A stretch of 64,000 bases of DNA from Novosphingobium terrae. GTDB lineage: Bacteria > Pseudomonadota > Alphaproteobacteria > Sphingomonadales > Sphingomonadaceae. The first letter of the stretch is position 1, and each line of letters begins with the position of its first letter. The notes below the pieces were generated by a model, which worked only from the letters and a program-made list of their open reading frames with translations, searched no databases and was not told the origin of the DNA. Positions 27,794-37,524 of the stretch are shown here, piece by piece. The stretch is from NCBI RefSeq assembly GCF_017163935.1, contig NZ_JABVZR010000003.1, positions 62,001 to 126,000 of the forward strand, given 5' to 3'. Position numbers and translations under genes: made by a program.

Positions 27794-28519
27794 ATGTCGT
27801 TCGTACTGGTCACCAATGTCACTCAATATGCAGGCCCCGGGGCAGTCGATGGTCTCTTGGCCGAAGGTCATCATGTACTATGCCATGATCCCTCCTTTAC
27901 CGATGACCAAGCCCGAGAAGAATTCGAGAGTCGCGCAGGCTCGATCACTGCTTTGGCCGGCCAGATTCCAGAAGAAATCCATTTAGAAGTTCAACGCCGT
28001 TTCGGCGTGCCAGATGCAATCGTATCGAACGATGCCCACCCCATCGCCCGAAAGGATATTGAGACTATACCGGTCGATGACTTCGGCGCCACCTTCGACG
28101 CCGTGGTGCTCAAACCCATTCAGCTAACCCAACTCTTCCTTCCCGCTATGAAGGCGCGGCGCCGAGGAAGCTTTGTTTTCGTCACATCCGCACGCGAGGC
28201 GCGGCCCGAGCCGGGCTATGCGGTACCAACCACCTTACGCGCGGCGACAACCGCTTTTGCCAAGGCACTGGCAATCGAAGTAGCGCCTTTTGGTATACAA
28301 TCTAACGTCGTCGCGCCAAACTATCTCTACAGCGAACTTTATTATCCGCGCGCGAGCTTCGTCGATGATCCGTCCGGGCGCGAAGCCATCGCTGCACTCG
28401 TACCCTTTGGGCGGCTGGGTGAGCAGTCCGAAATCGGTGCCCTCATCGCCTTTCTAGCCTCAGGCCGCGCGGCTTTCATGACCGGCCAGATGGTGCACTT
28501 CACTGGTGGCTGGTCATGA
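27794..28519 (+). CDS. Halohydrin-dehalogenase-like SDR protein with altered catalytic triad
   Basis: 241 residues. The sequence lines up without gaps with halohydrin dehalogenases (HheC type): N-terminal LVTNVTQYAGPGAVDGLL in place of the classical TGxxxGxG loop, HDPSFTDDQAREEF, then VAPNYLYSELYYPR and LIAFLASGRAAFMTGQMVHF. In HheC the triad is S-x12-Y-x3-R. Here Ser (FVTSAREA) and Arg (TTLRAA) are in register, but the Tyr position is Pro, with a Tyr three residues earlier. It may therefore be a divergent dehalogenase/epoxide enzyme, a binding protein, or an inactive relative. The ribosome site GGAGGAGG precedes the ATG. It is under the divergent TetR. Confidence 0.8.
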   Translation: MSFVLVTNVTQYAGPGAVDGLLAEGHHVLCHDPSFTDDQAREEFESRAGSITALAGQIPEEIHLEVQRRFGVPDAIVSNDAHPIARKDIETIPVDDFGATFDAVVLKPIQLTQLFLPAMKARRRGSFVFVTSAREARPEPGYAVPTTLRAATTAFAKALAIEVAPFGIQSNVVAPNYLYSELYYPRASFVDDPSGREAIAALVPFGRLGEQSEIGALIAFLASGRAAFMTGQMVHFTGGWS

Positions 28520-28741
28520 GTGAGATCTTCGATGCAGCATTGCGAATCAGCACCATCGATAACAACGCGATTGCGCGCTTTCTGATGCTATATCGCAAGG
28601 CGATCCGACGTTCTCCGTTCGAGTTTCGGTTGATCCTCCATTCGACGTAAAGGAGGCCACATCGATTTTCCAGACTGATAGATATGATGGTGTAGCTCTT
28701 TTCCCGTTTCTTGGTTCTATCGCCACTCGCGACCTGCGCTT

Positions 28742-28888
28742 ATGAATTTTAACATCCGAACCCTTGTGGATTCGGCGCCCTTTGCGGAGATAAAAAATGG
28801 CCTGTGGTACCGTTGCGTGCTGGATGGCAAACCGTGCTTGCTGAATGACAAGAAGACGTGCCCGAGATGTCACGGCATACTCGCCTAA
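28742..28888 (+). CDS. Possible 48-residue four-cysteine mini-protein
   Basis: The ATG frame encodes MNFNIRTLVDSAPFAEIKNG, then a segment with Cys25, Cys32 and the pair Cys40/Cys43 followed by His (TCPRCHG). Four spaced cysteines suggest a zinc-ribbon-like fold. No Shine-Dalgarno is visible and the family is unknown. It lies in the 460-base gap between the SDR and the secretion operon, so it could also be a remnant of a longer gene. Confidence 0.35.
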   Translation: MNFNIRTLVDSAPFAEIKNGLWYRCVLDGKPCLLNDKKTCPRCHGILA

Positions 28889-29035
28889 AAGATCGACAGA
28901 GGCACTTGCCAAACATAGGTATTACGACTTATTTTTGCATAATTATTTGTAATTCAAATTAAATCTGGACGATCTCTCGGTATGGGAATAATAGTCCCGC
29001 CGAAAATCAATTCCGAAATTGGGGGCATGTGTACG

Positions 29036-30781
29036 ATGGAGAAATGTCAATCGCGCGGTTTGCGCGCCAAATGGCGTGCGTCCGTCGTCTTCGCGGCTGC
29101 ATTTCTCACGGCATCGCCGGCCCTCGCCCAAACTGCACCTTCGGCAAGTCGCGTGGCACCTGAAAGCCTGGCCCCCTTGAAGCCGGATGAGGCAGGGGCG
29201 ATCGCCCTGCCCGAACGCGCCACTGCCGATGCCCCACCGGGCGCGGACAGGTTGAACGTCACCTTGCGGCAGGTCCTCGTTGAGGGCGGTCTCCCGGAAT
29301 TCGCCGGGATCACGCAGCAGGTGACCGCCGAACTGGCCGGACACAATGTGAAGGTATCCGATATCTACACCGCCGCCGGCCGGATCGAGGCAGCCTATGC
29401 ACGAGCCGGCTATGTGCTCACGCGTGTCACCCTGCCGCCGCAGCGCATCACCGATGGCGGAGATGTGAAATTCCTGATCATCGATGGCTATATCGAGGAT
29501 GTCGATGCCAGCGGCGTGCCAGCCCGCGTACGCACCGCCGTTCGCAAACGGGTGGCCGGTCTCGTTGGCGCCAGGGGCCTGACCCTGTCGCAGATCGAGC
29601 GTCGTGTGCTGCTGGCGGGCGAGGTGCCGGGCGTGCAACTGCGCACAACCCTGATCCGCGGCAGCGCCGTGGGGGCCACGCGCCTGATTCTCGAAGCCAA
29701 ATACCGGCCGATCTCGGCTTCGCTCGGCCTTGAGAACGATCTTGGCTATGCCTATGAAAATCAGGCACTCTCTGCTCAGTTCGCGCTGAATTCGGTGCTG
29801 GGTCTGGGCGAGCAGCTCTATGTTCAGGCCACCACCGGGCCCGACATTGGCACGCTGTTCAGGGGCGAGCCGCGCCGCCGCGTGCTGGGTGCGGGCGCCA
29901 TTTTCGCGCTTGGTGACAATGGGCTGACCTTCAACCCCGAATATACGGTCGTGGACACCAACCCCCGCGTACCTCAGGGCGGCGTCCAGGTCACCGGCCA
30001 CTTCGAACGCCTGTCCTTCCGTGCCGCCTATCCCCTGATCCGGACGCGTCGCGAAAAACTCGGCCTGTCAGCAAGCTTCGACCTGCTCGCCGAAACCGAG
30101 GCAGCGAAGGCCTTTAGCCTCACTTTGAACCATGACCGTTTGCGCATGGCCAACATCGGCCTGAATTGGTCGCGATCGCTGGCCGCAAGCACCGTCATCG
30201 CAACCGACGCGCAGTTCACGCAGGGCATCGCTGGCTTGGGCGCGCGCACCCTGAGCGATGTCATCGCCACCAACATCCCCTTCACGCGGCAAGGGGCGAA
30301 GCCTGATTTCAGCAAGCTGGGCGGCCATTGGCGCAGCGACACGCAATTGGGCGGTGGTTTCAGCCTGACCACCATCGCGCGCGGGCAGGCCTCGCTTTCG
30401 GGCGTCCTGCCCGCCCCGGCCCAGTTCTCGCTGGATGGCAGCGATGCGCTCTCCAGCTTCTCACAAGGCTCGGTCAACGCCGACAGCGGCGTCAGCGGTC
30501 GCGCCGAACTGGCGCGGGCCATGGCCTATGGAAGGCAAAATCGCGGGCTCATCACCCCCTATGCCTTTGGCGCCGTGGGCTACGGCCACGTCAGCGATCC
30601 AACCGTGCTGGAGGTGGCCAACATCAACACATGGGCCTTCGGCGGCGGCCTGCGCATGCTGGTGGCAGCCTATGACACCGGCCTGACGGGCTTCAGCATG
30701 GTCGAGGTCAGTCATGGCCACAGCACAACGCTGCCGCAGAACCCCACGCGGGTCTCGTTCAGCTTCACGGTTCGGTATTGA
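29036..30781 (+). CDS. ShlB/FhaC/HecB family two-partner secretion outer-membrane transporter (TpsB)
   Basis: About 581 residues. A signal peptide (VVFAAAFLTASPALAQ) is followed by a POTRA region at about residues 70-165 (LNVTLRQVLVEGGLPEFAGI, AAYARAGYVLTRVTLPPQRI) and a 16-strand barrel region ending in an aromatic C-terminal strand (RVSFSFTVRY). TpsB pores recognise the TPS domain of their partner in the periplasm and move it across the outer membrane. Its partner follows 11 bases downstream. Start choice is uncertain: the ATG at 29036 lies ten bases after GGGGG, while ATGs at 29027 and 28982 are also in frame. Confidence 0.9.
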   Translation: MEKCQSRGLRAKWRASVVFAAAFLTASPALAQTAPSASRVAPESLAPLKPDEAGAIALPERATADAPPGADRLNVTLRQVLVEGGLPEFAGITQQVTAELAGHNVKVSDIYTAAGRIEAAYARAGYVLTRVTLPPQRITDGGDVKFLIIDGYIEDVDASGVPARVRTAVRKRVAGLVGARGLTLSQIERRVLLAGEVPGVQLRTTLIRGSAVGATRLILEAKYRPISASLGLENDLGYAYENQALSAQFALNSVLGLGEQLYVQATTGPDIGTLFRGEPRRRVLGAGAIFALGDNGLTFNPEYTVVDTNPRVPQGGVQVTGHFERLSFRAAYPLIRTRREKLGLSASFDLLAETEAAKAFSLTLNHDRLRMANIGLNWSRSLAASTVIATDAQFTQGIAGLGARTLSDVIATNIPFTRQGAKPDFSKLGGHWRSDTQLGGGFSLTTIARGQASLSGVLPAPAQFSLDGSDALSSFSQGSVNADSGVSGRAELARAMAYGRQNRGLITPYAFGAVGYGHVSDPTVLEVANINTWAFGGGLRMLVAAYDTGLTGFSMVEVSHGHSTTLPQNPTRVSFSFTVRY

Positions 30782-30792
30782 GGGGGCGGCAC

Positions 30793-33700
30793 ATGCAGCG
30801 TTTCACACAGATCAAACTCGCGGCAAGCTCTAGCGCCCTGGCCCTGCTGGCCGCCATGACGGGCAGCCCGGCATGGGCTCAGGCTCCTCTTCCGGCGGGT
30901 GGTACGGTCGCTTCCGGGCAGGCCCAGATCGGCGCACCCAACGGCGGCAACCTGACGATCAACCAATCGAGCGCCAAGGCAATCATCAACTGGCAGAGCT
31001 TCGATGTGGCCCCCGGTCTCAGCGTGGTGTTCAACCAGCCTGATGCCAGCAGCGCCACATTGAACCGCGTAACCGGCAACACCGCTTCGACCATTGCGGG
31101 CCAGATCAGTGCCAATGGCAGCGTCTATCTTATCAACCCCAACGGCATCCAGATCACCGCATCGGGTGTGGTCAATGTCGGACGCGGCTTCGTCGCCTCG
31201 AGTCTCGATATCGCCGATGCAGATTTTCTGGCCGGCAAGGGCGCCTTTGGCGGCACGGGCGGGGCCATCGCCAATGCCGGGTCGATCACCACCAGAACCG
31301 GCGGCTATGTTGGCCTGCTGGGCGGCAGCGTCAGCAACACCGGCCTGATCCTTGCCCCGGCAGGACAGGTGGTGATCGGTGCGGGCACCACCGCGACACT
31401 CGACCTCAATGGTGACAGCTTTCTGCAGGTGGCCCTGCCCACCGATGCCGCACTGACCGCCAATGGCGCGGCAGCCGCGCTGACCGGTGCTCAGGCCCGC
31501 GATGCGCTGCGCAACATTGTCAATCTGCCCGGCAGCATCAATGCGCGCAACGTCTCGGGCGAGAGCGGCAATGTGGTGCTGAGCGGCACAATCAATGTCG
31601 ATAGCAGCAGCGGCGATGCTGGCCATATCATGGCACTGGGCAACAGCCTGACCGCCAATGGCACGCTGACCGCCCGCGCATTGGGGGCAACAGGCAAGGG
31701 CGGCTTTGTCGAAACCTCCGGCAACAGCGTCGATTTTACCGGCATTCATGTGGATACCATTGCGGCAGGTGGCAAGACCGGCACATGGCTGGTCGACCCC
31801 ACGGACCTGACAATCGACAGCGCCGCCGCCAGCACCATCGCCGGCAATCTGGCGAGCACCGGCGTTACGCTGCAGACCACAAACACTGGATCAAGCGGTA
31901 CTGGCAATGCGTCTTCCGGGCTGGGCGATATCAACGTTAACAGCGCTATCACTTGGAGTTCGGCCAACACGCTGACGCTGGACGCTTTTCACAGCATCAT
32001 CTTCAACGCTGCGCTCACCGCAACCGGCAACGGCAAGTTGGTCCTGAACACCAACAACAATGTGAACGGCACCAGCAGCGGCGGAGCGCTGACCTTCAAC
32101 AGCGCGGGCAATGTGCAGTTGCAGGGTGGCGGCGCGACGCTGACGATCAACAACCAATCCTACACGCTGATCCATAGCGTAGCCGACCTTCTTAACATCA
32201 ACAACAATCTTTCAGGCAAATACGCGCTGGCCCAGACCATCGACATGGGGGGTACGAGCTATGCCCAGAGCCCTATTGCGCCCTACGTCGGCAGCAATGA
32301 TTACTTCACCGGTAATTTCAATGGCCTGAACAACACGATCAAAAATCTGACAATCAATGTCACCAATGCAAATGAACTTGTGATTGGTATGTTCGGTCAG
32401 ATCGGTGCGAACTTCAACGACCCCGCCACAGTCTCCAATCTCGGCCTTGTCGGTGGGACTGTTATCAACAATATGACGACAGGGTCAGCGGTGGGTGCGC
32501 TTGTCGGCCAAAATTTAGGCCAAATCTCAAACGTCTGGTCTTCAGTCAATGTCTCGAGCAATCAGACCAATGCCTTGATTGGCGGTCTGGTCGGTTACAA
32601 CTGGGGCACGATCACGGGTGCCCGTGCCACGGGCACCGTTACCAGCACTGCTCTGGGCAGTTATGCTGGCGGGTTGGTCGGCTTCAATGACGGCTACTCC
32701 GGACAGTTGAGCGTCATCAGCAATTCCTACGCGACCGGTTCTGTGCAAACCGCTGCAGGGCAAGGCGGAGCCAGCAGCGGCTTAGGTAACGGTTCGGACA
32801 GTGGCGGGTTGCTCGGCTTCAACAACGGTACTGTTACCAATGTATATTCGACTGGCGCGCTCATCGGAGGCGCGGGCACCTATGTCGGCGGACTGGTGGG
32901 AGAAACTGCGTCGCTGGGTACGGTCACCAACGGTTATTGGGACATCAATACCTCGCAAACGTCCTCTTCAGGCCAAGGCAACGCAGGTACTGGCCTGTCC
33001 ACCGTGCAATTTAAGAACGGAACGTTACCCAACGGCTTCTCCTCAACCGTCTGGACGGCCAGCAGCGGATCCTATCCGCAGCTTTTCCTGACGCCGATCA
33101 TGACCACGCCGCTGACCTATAGCACAATCCCCACCTCCAGCACTTTTGGCACTCAGGCCACGCTGAGCACGGCGATCCTGTCAGGCAACCCGGCTAATGT
33201 CAGTGGCACGGTCAGCCTGTACACGACCAACAACAACGGCGTTCTCTCGGGCATGGTCGCGCTGTCACCCACGCTGGCGGCAGGAGTCTATTTCCAAGGC
33301 GTTTCTGCCCTCACCGGCTCGGCTGCGGCAAATTATTCCATCGCCAGTTCGGGCAATACGATTGGCGCTCTGACCGTCAACAAGCTGGCGCTGACCGGCA
33401 GCATCGTCGCGGGCAGTTCAGCCTATGGTGCCGTCCTGGCACCGGGCACCGTCAATCTCACTAATCTTGTCAGCGGAGCCGGCAATGTCTCTGCTACGGT
33501 AACGGTGTTCACTGCCGGCAACACCAGTTCCAGCGGTAACCTCAAGGCAGGCAGCTACTCCGGCATACAGCGCGTCACCTCGCTCTCGGGCACGGATGCC
33601 GGCAACTACACCTTCGCAGGCATAACAGGTGACTACACCGTCACGCAGCGAGCTCTGACCGGCGCACTATCATCGAGTTCGTCGACCTACGGCTCCGCCC

Positions 33701-36700
33701 TGACGCCCGGCACCGTCAGCTTCAGCAACCTGCTGTCTGGCGATGTGGTCAATGCCGGTACGGTGTCCGTCAACACCACCGGCAACCTGAGCGGCAGCGG
33801 CAACCTCAAAGCGGGCAGCTACACTGGGATTGAAAGCGTTTTCACCATCAGCGGTGCGGATGCCGCCAACTATAGCTTCGCCGGGCTGACAGGCAACTAT
33901 ACCGTCAATCAGTTGGCCCTGACTGGCACGCTGGGTGCAGGGTCCTCGATCTATGGCTCCTCACTGACGCCGGGCACCGCCAGCTTCAGCAATCTGGTCG
34001 CAGGTGATGCGGTCAATGCCGGTACGGTGACCGTAACCGCAGCTGGCTACACCAGCAGCAGCGGCAACCTCAAGGCAGGCAGCTACACCGGGATCGAACA
34101 TCTCTCGACCATCAGTGGTGCGGATTCTGGTAATTACAGCTTTGCCGGCCTGTCGGGCAATTACACCGTCAATCAGCTGGCCTTGACTGGTTCACTGAGC
34201 GCCGGTTCCTCGACTTATGGCTCGACATTGACGCCGGGCACCGCCAGCTTCAGCAACGTGATTACGGGCGATGTGGTCTCGGGAGGTACAGTCACGGTCA
34301 CGACCACCGGGAACCTGAGCAGCAGCAACCATCTCAAGGCCGGCGCCTACACCGGGATCGAGAGCCTTTCCGCCATCAGCGGCGCCGATGCCGGGAATTA
34401 CAGCTTCGCAGGACTGACCGGCAATTACACCGTCAACCAACTGGCCTTGAACGGCACGTTGACGAGCGGCTCGTCGGTCTATGGCGCGGCCCTGACCCCT
34501 GGCGCTGTCAGCTTCAGCAATCTGCTCTCGGGCGATATCGTGAATGCCGGTGCTTCCACGATCACGACCGCTGGCAACACCAGCAGCAGCGGTCATCTCA
34601 AGGTCGGCACTTACACCGGCATTGTGAACCTTTCGACGATCAGCGGCGCGGATGCCGCCAACTACAGCTTTGCCGGGCTGACGGGTGACTACAGCGTCAG
34701 CCAGCTTGCGCTGGCAGGCACCTTGGGAGCCGGTTCCTCGACCTATGGCTCGGCGCTGGCGCCCGGCGCCGTCAGCTTCAGCAATCTTGTGGCGGGTGAC
34801 GCTATCACCGCAAACCCGGTGGTCATTGCGACCACCGGTAACCTGAGCGGCAGTGGCAACCTCAAGGCTGGCAGCTACACCGGCATCCAGAGCGTTTCGG
34901 CCATCAGCGGAGCGGATGCTGGAAACTACAGTTTTGCCGGTTTGACGGGGAATTACACCGTCAACCAGCTGGCACTCAGCGGCACGATCACGGCTGGTTC
35001 TTCCAACTATGGCTCGGCCTTGGCGCCCGGGGCACTCAGCTTCAGCAATGTGGTCGTGGGCGATGCCGTCAATGCCGGTCCCGTGACGATCACGACCACC
35101 GGCAACACCAGCACCAGCGGCAACCTCAAGGCCGGAAGCTACACCGGCATCCAGAGCGTTTCGGCCATCAGCGGCGCTGATGCCGCCAACTATAGCTTTG
35201 CGGGGCTGAGCGGCAACTACACCGTCAACCAGCTGGCGCTGACCGGTACGATTGCGGCAGGGTCCTCGACCTATGGCTCCACGCTCATGCCCGGCACCCC
35301 GACCTTCAGCAATGCAATCGCCGGCGATATCCTGACCGGCGGCGCGATCACTGTTGCGACCTCGGGAAACACGAGCAGCAGCGGTCATCTCAAGGCCGGC
35401 AGCTACATCGGCGTCGAGAGCCTTGTCGCGATCACCGGCGCCGATGCCGCCAATTACAGCTTCGCGGGGCTGACAGGAAACTATACCGTCAATCAGCTGA
35501 CGCTGAGTGGTACGCTGGGCGCCGGTTCCTCGGTCTATGGCTCGGCGCTGACGCCGGGGGCCGTCAGCTTCAGCAATCTCTTGACCGGCGACGTGGTCAC
35601 CGCCGGCGGCGTAACCATCGCCACCACCGGCAACACCAGCGGCAGCGGCAACCTCAGAGCGGGCAATTACACCGGTATCCAGAGCGTCTCCACCATTACA
35701 GGGGCTGACGCAGCGAACTACAGCTTTGCCGGTTTGACGGGCAATTACACTGTCAACCAGCTCGCCCTGAGCGGTACGCTGGGGGCGGGCTCCTCCACCT
35801 ATGGTTCGGCGCTGGCGCCGGGCGCCGTCAGCTTCGCCAATCTGGTCTCTGGGGATGCTGTCACGGCAGGCCCGGTGACCATCGCGACCGCTGGCAACAC
35901 CAGCACCAGCGGCAACCTCAAGGCTGGCAGCTACACAGGCATCCAGAGCGTTTCCGCGATCACGGGGGCGGACGCAGGCAACTACAGCTTTACTGGTCTG
36001 ACGGCCAATTATGCCGTGAGCCAGTTGGTGCTGAGTGGCGCGATCACGCCCGGCACTTCCACCTATGGCTCAGCCCTGGCTCCCGGTGTGGCGAGCTTCA
36101 GCAACGTCGTCGCTGGAGATCAGGTGACCCCAGGCAGCGTCGCTCTGACCACCACCGGAAACACCAGCAGCAGCGGAAACCTCAAGGCTGGCAGCTACAC
36201 CGGTATCCAGAGTGTCTCTGCCATCAGCGGCGCCGATGCCGCCAATTACAGCTTCGCAGGGATGACGGGTGATTATGCAGTCAACCAGCTTGCGCTGAGC
36301 GGTACGATTGCCGCCGGTTCCTCGACCTATGGAGCGGCGCTCGCGCCTGGCGCGGCGAGCTTCGGTAATCTGGTGGCGGGGGATCTCGTCACCACCGGGC
36401 CTGTCTCCATCGTCACGGCAGGCAAAACCAGCAGCAGCGGTCATCTCAATGCAGGCAGCTATAGCGGCATCCAGACCCTCTCCACGATCAGCGGGACGGA
36501 TGCGGCCAATTACAGCTTCGCGGGCCTCACCGGGAACTACACGGTCAGCCGTGCCGCGCTGAACATCGCGGCCAACGGCGGGCAGTCGAGTGTCTATGGT
36601 TCGGTCATACCGGCGCTGCTGTACACGCAGTCCGGGCTTGTCAGCGGGGACAGCCTCGGCGGGGCATTGACCACCGGCGCCGCTCAAGGCTCGAATGTCG

Positions 36701-37266
36701 GCACTTATGCCATCAATCAGGGCAGTCTCTCGGCGGGCAGCAACTATACCGTCACCTATACGGGGGCAAATTTTGCGATTACCCCGGCGACGCTGACGTA
36801 TGTCGCCGATCCGGTCAGCCGCTTTGCCAACACCGCCAATCCGGTCTTTTCTGGGAGTGTGACGGGCTTCCTGCTCAAGGATACGGTGGCCACCGCCACC
36901 ACAGGTTCGCTGAGCTTTACCAGCACAGCCACGGCGCAATCGGCGCCCGGCCTCTACGGCATCGTCGGTTCTGGTCTCAGTGCTGGCAATTATGTGTTCG
37001 TGCAGGCGCCCGCCAACGCCGTCGCGCTGACGATCAATCCGGCGGCGACAGAGGCGGCTTCACGCACGGTCAGCCAGGATACCATTGCCAACAACAACCA
37101 GAGCAGCGTGGGCGACATTCGCGCGGCCTCTTCGAACAATGATGTCGATCCGGCAGAGATCATTGATCGCACCGGCCCATCCGATCCGAGCAAAGCGGGA
37201 AATCCGCCTCAGGGGCCTTGCGTATCCTACGGCGCGGGCAAGCCTAAAGTATGCATCTCGCATTGA
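30793..37266 (+). CDS. Filamentous-haemagglutinin-type TpsA exoprotein with YDG/MBG repeats
   Basis: 2157 residues. An N-terminal signal peptide (ALALLAAMTGSPAWAQ) is followed by the TPS secretion domain (AIINWQSFDVAPGLSVVFNQ, and the hallmark NPNGI near residue 115). A beta-helical part and a GLUG-motif region (about residues 530-735, repeated GGLVGYNWGTITG-like units) come next. Then there are twelve 88-residue YDG/MBG-type repeats (residues 865-1920), an MBG-like segment (AALNIAANGGQSSVYGSVIP, then GSNYTVTYTGANFAITPATL) and a C-terminal Cys-x10-Cys pair (CVSYGAGKPKVC). The latter recalls the disulfide loop that anchors HMW1-type adhesins. It is the substrate of the adjacent TpsB. A likely adhesin or biofilm factor. 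AGGGGG precedes the ATG. Confidence 0.92.
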   Translation: MQRFTQIKLAASSSALALLAAMTGSPAWAQAPLPAGGTVASGQAQIGAPNGGNLTINQSSAKAIINWQSFDVAPGLSVVFNQPDASSATLNRVTGNTASTIAGQISANGSVYLINPNGIQITASGVVNVGRGFVASSLDIADADFLAGKGAFGGTGGAIANAGSITTRTGGYVGLLGGSVSNTGLILAPAGQVVIGAGTTATLDLNGDSFLQVALPTDAALTANGAAAALTGAQARDALRNIVNLPGSINARNVSGESGNVVLSGTINVDSSSGDAGHIMALGNSLTANGTLTARALGATGKGGFVETSGNSVDFTGIHVDTIAAGGKTGTWLVDPTDLTIDSAAASTIAGNLASTGVTLQTTNTGSSGTGNASSGLGDINVNSAITWSSANTLTLDAFHSIIFNAALTATGNGKLVLNTNNNVNGTSSGGALTFNSAGNVQLQGGGATLTINNQSYTLIHSVADLLNINNNLSGKYALAQTIDMGGTSYAQSPIAPYVGSNDYFTGNFNGLNNTIKNLTINVTNANELVIGMFGQIGANFNDPATVSNLGLVGGTVINNMTTGSAVGALVGQNLGQISNVWSSVNVSSNQTNALIGGLVGYNWGTITGARATGTVTSTALGSYAGGLVGFNDGYSGQLSVISNSYATGSVQTAAGQGGASSGLGNGSDSGGLLGFNNGTVTNVYSTGALIGGAGTYVGGLVGETASLGTVTNGYWDINTSQTSSSGQGNAGTGLSTVQFKNGTLPNGFSSTVWTASSGSYPQLFLTPIMTTPLTYSTIPTSSTFGTQATLSTAILSGNPANVSGTVSLYTTNNNGVLSGMVALSPTLAAGVYFQGVSALTGSAAANYSIASSGNTIGALTVNKLALTGSIVAGSSAYGAVLAPGTVNLTNLVSGAGNVSATVTVFTAGNTSSSGNLKAGSYSGIQRVTSLSGTDAGNYTFAGITGDYTVTQRALTGALSSSSSTYGSALTPGTVSFSNLLSGDVVNAGTVSVNTTGNLSGSGNLKAGSYTGIESVFTISGADAANYSFAGLTGNYTVNQLALTGTLGAGSSIYGSSLTPGTASFSNLVAGDAVNAGTVTVTAAGYTSSSGNLKAGSYTGIEHLSTISGADSGNYSFAGLSGNYTVNQLALTGSLSAGSSTYGSTLTPGTASFSNVITGDVVSGGTVTVTTTGNLSSSNHLKAGAYTGIESLSAISGADAGNYSFAGLTGNYTVNQLALNGTLTSGSSVYGAALTPGAVSFSNLLSGDIVNAGASTITTAGNTSSSGHLKVGTYTGIVNLSTISGADAANYSFAGLTGDYSVSQLALAGTLGAGSSTYGSALAPGAVSFSNLVAGDAITANPVVIATTGNLSGSGNLKAGSYTGIQSVSAISGADAGNYSFAGLTGNYTVNQLALSGTITAGSSNYGSALAPGALSFSNVVVGDAVNAGPVTITTTGNTSTSGNLKAGSYTGIQSVSAISGADAANYSFAGLSGNYTVNQLALTGTIAAGSSTYGSTLMPGTPTFSNAIAGDILTGGAITVATSGNTSSSGHLKAGSYIGVESLVAITGADAANYSFAGLTGNYTVNQLTLSGTLGAGSSVYGSALTPGAVSFSNLLTGDVVTAGGVTIATTGNTSGSGNLRAGNYTGIQSVSTITGADAANYSFAGLTGNYTVNQLALSGTLGAGSSTYGSALAPGAVSFANLVSGDAVTAGPVTIATAGNTSTSGNLKAGSYTGIQSVSAITGADAGNYSFTGLTANYAVSQLVLSGAITPGTSTYGSALAPGVASFSNVVAGDQVTPGSVALTTTGNTSSSGNLKAGSYTGIQSVSAISGADAANYSFAGMTGDYAVNQLALSGTIAAGSSTYGAALAPGAASFGNLVAGDLVTTGPVSIVTAGKTSSSGHLNAGSYSGIQTLSTISGTDAANYSFAGLTGNYTVSRAALNIAANGGQSSVYGSVIPALLYTQSGLVSGDSLGGALTTGAAQGSNVGTYAINQGSLSAGSNYTVTYTGANFAITPATLTYVADPVSRFANTANPVFSGSVTGFLLKDTVATATTGSLSFTSTATAQSAPGLYGIVGSGLSAGNYVFVQAPANAVALTINPAATEAASRTVSQDTIANNNQSSVGDIRAASSNNDVDPAEIIDRTGPSDPSKAGNPPQGPCVSYGAGKPKVCISH
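33385..36552 (+). repeat. Twelve tandem 264-bp coding repeats in the adhesin
   Basis: Units start at 33385 and recur exactly every 264 bases to 36552, without any insertion or deletion. Each encodes 88 residues with conserved blocks AGSSTYGSALTPG, GNLKAGSYTGIQSVSAISGA, and DAANYSFAGLTGNYTVNQ. The first unit (33385-33648) and last unit are the most divergent; the central units are nearly identical in their second halves. In-register recombination could change copy number. Confidence 0.95.
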
Positions 37267-37277
37267 GCTGGCTTGTG

Positions 37278-37313
37278 GCGGTGTCGCCGTTGTTGGAGGC
37301 ACCGCTGGCTTTT
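37278..37313 (+). terminator. Candidate terminator of the secretion operon
   Basis: GCGGTG (37278-37283) pairs with CACCGC (37300-37305), followed after three bases by CTTTT. It lies 12 bases after the adhesin stop. The long loop makes it moderate at best. The rest of 37314-37524 shows nothing else. Confidence 0.35.
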
Positions 37314-37524
37314 CACCGTACCCAGCCTGGGATTGCTGGCGTAGTTCCCAACACATAATCATCCCGACGGCGATCAAATCCGTTATTAGGGCTGCTTAAT
37401 GCCGGGCAGAGCTGCCTTCGAATCATCAGCCCCGTTGGCCTCGTAATTTTTGGTTATCTCCAGGCTTTATAAATTGGAGGCGGCCTTCAGAGACATTCAT
37501 GCTTCCGGAGCAGGGTGGACAGTC

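Noticed and set aside
28943..30001. A 352-codon minus-strand frame
   Set aside because: Antisense to the TpsB signal-peptide, POTRA and early barrel region. No ribosome site.
34192..35388. A 398-codon minus-strand open frame inside the adhesin repeats
   Set aside because: It is the antisense of the 264-bp repeats, which keep the same frame open by their regularity. It lacks a ribosome site and has a repetitive, arginine/glycine-rich product.
33385..36552. Regular repeats considered as a CRISPR array
   Set aside because: The unit is 264 bases, fully coding, without unique spacers between short repeats, and no cas gene is near.
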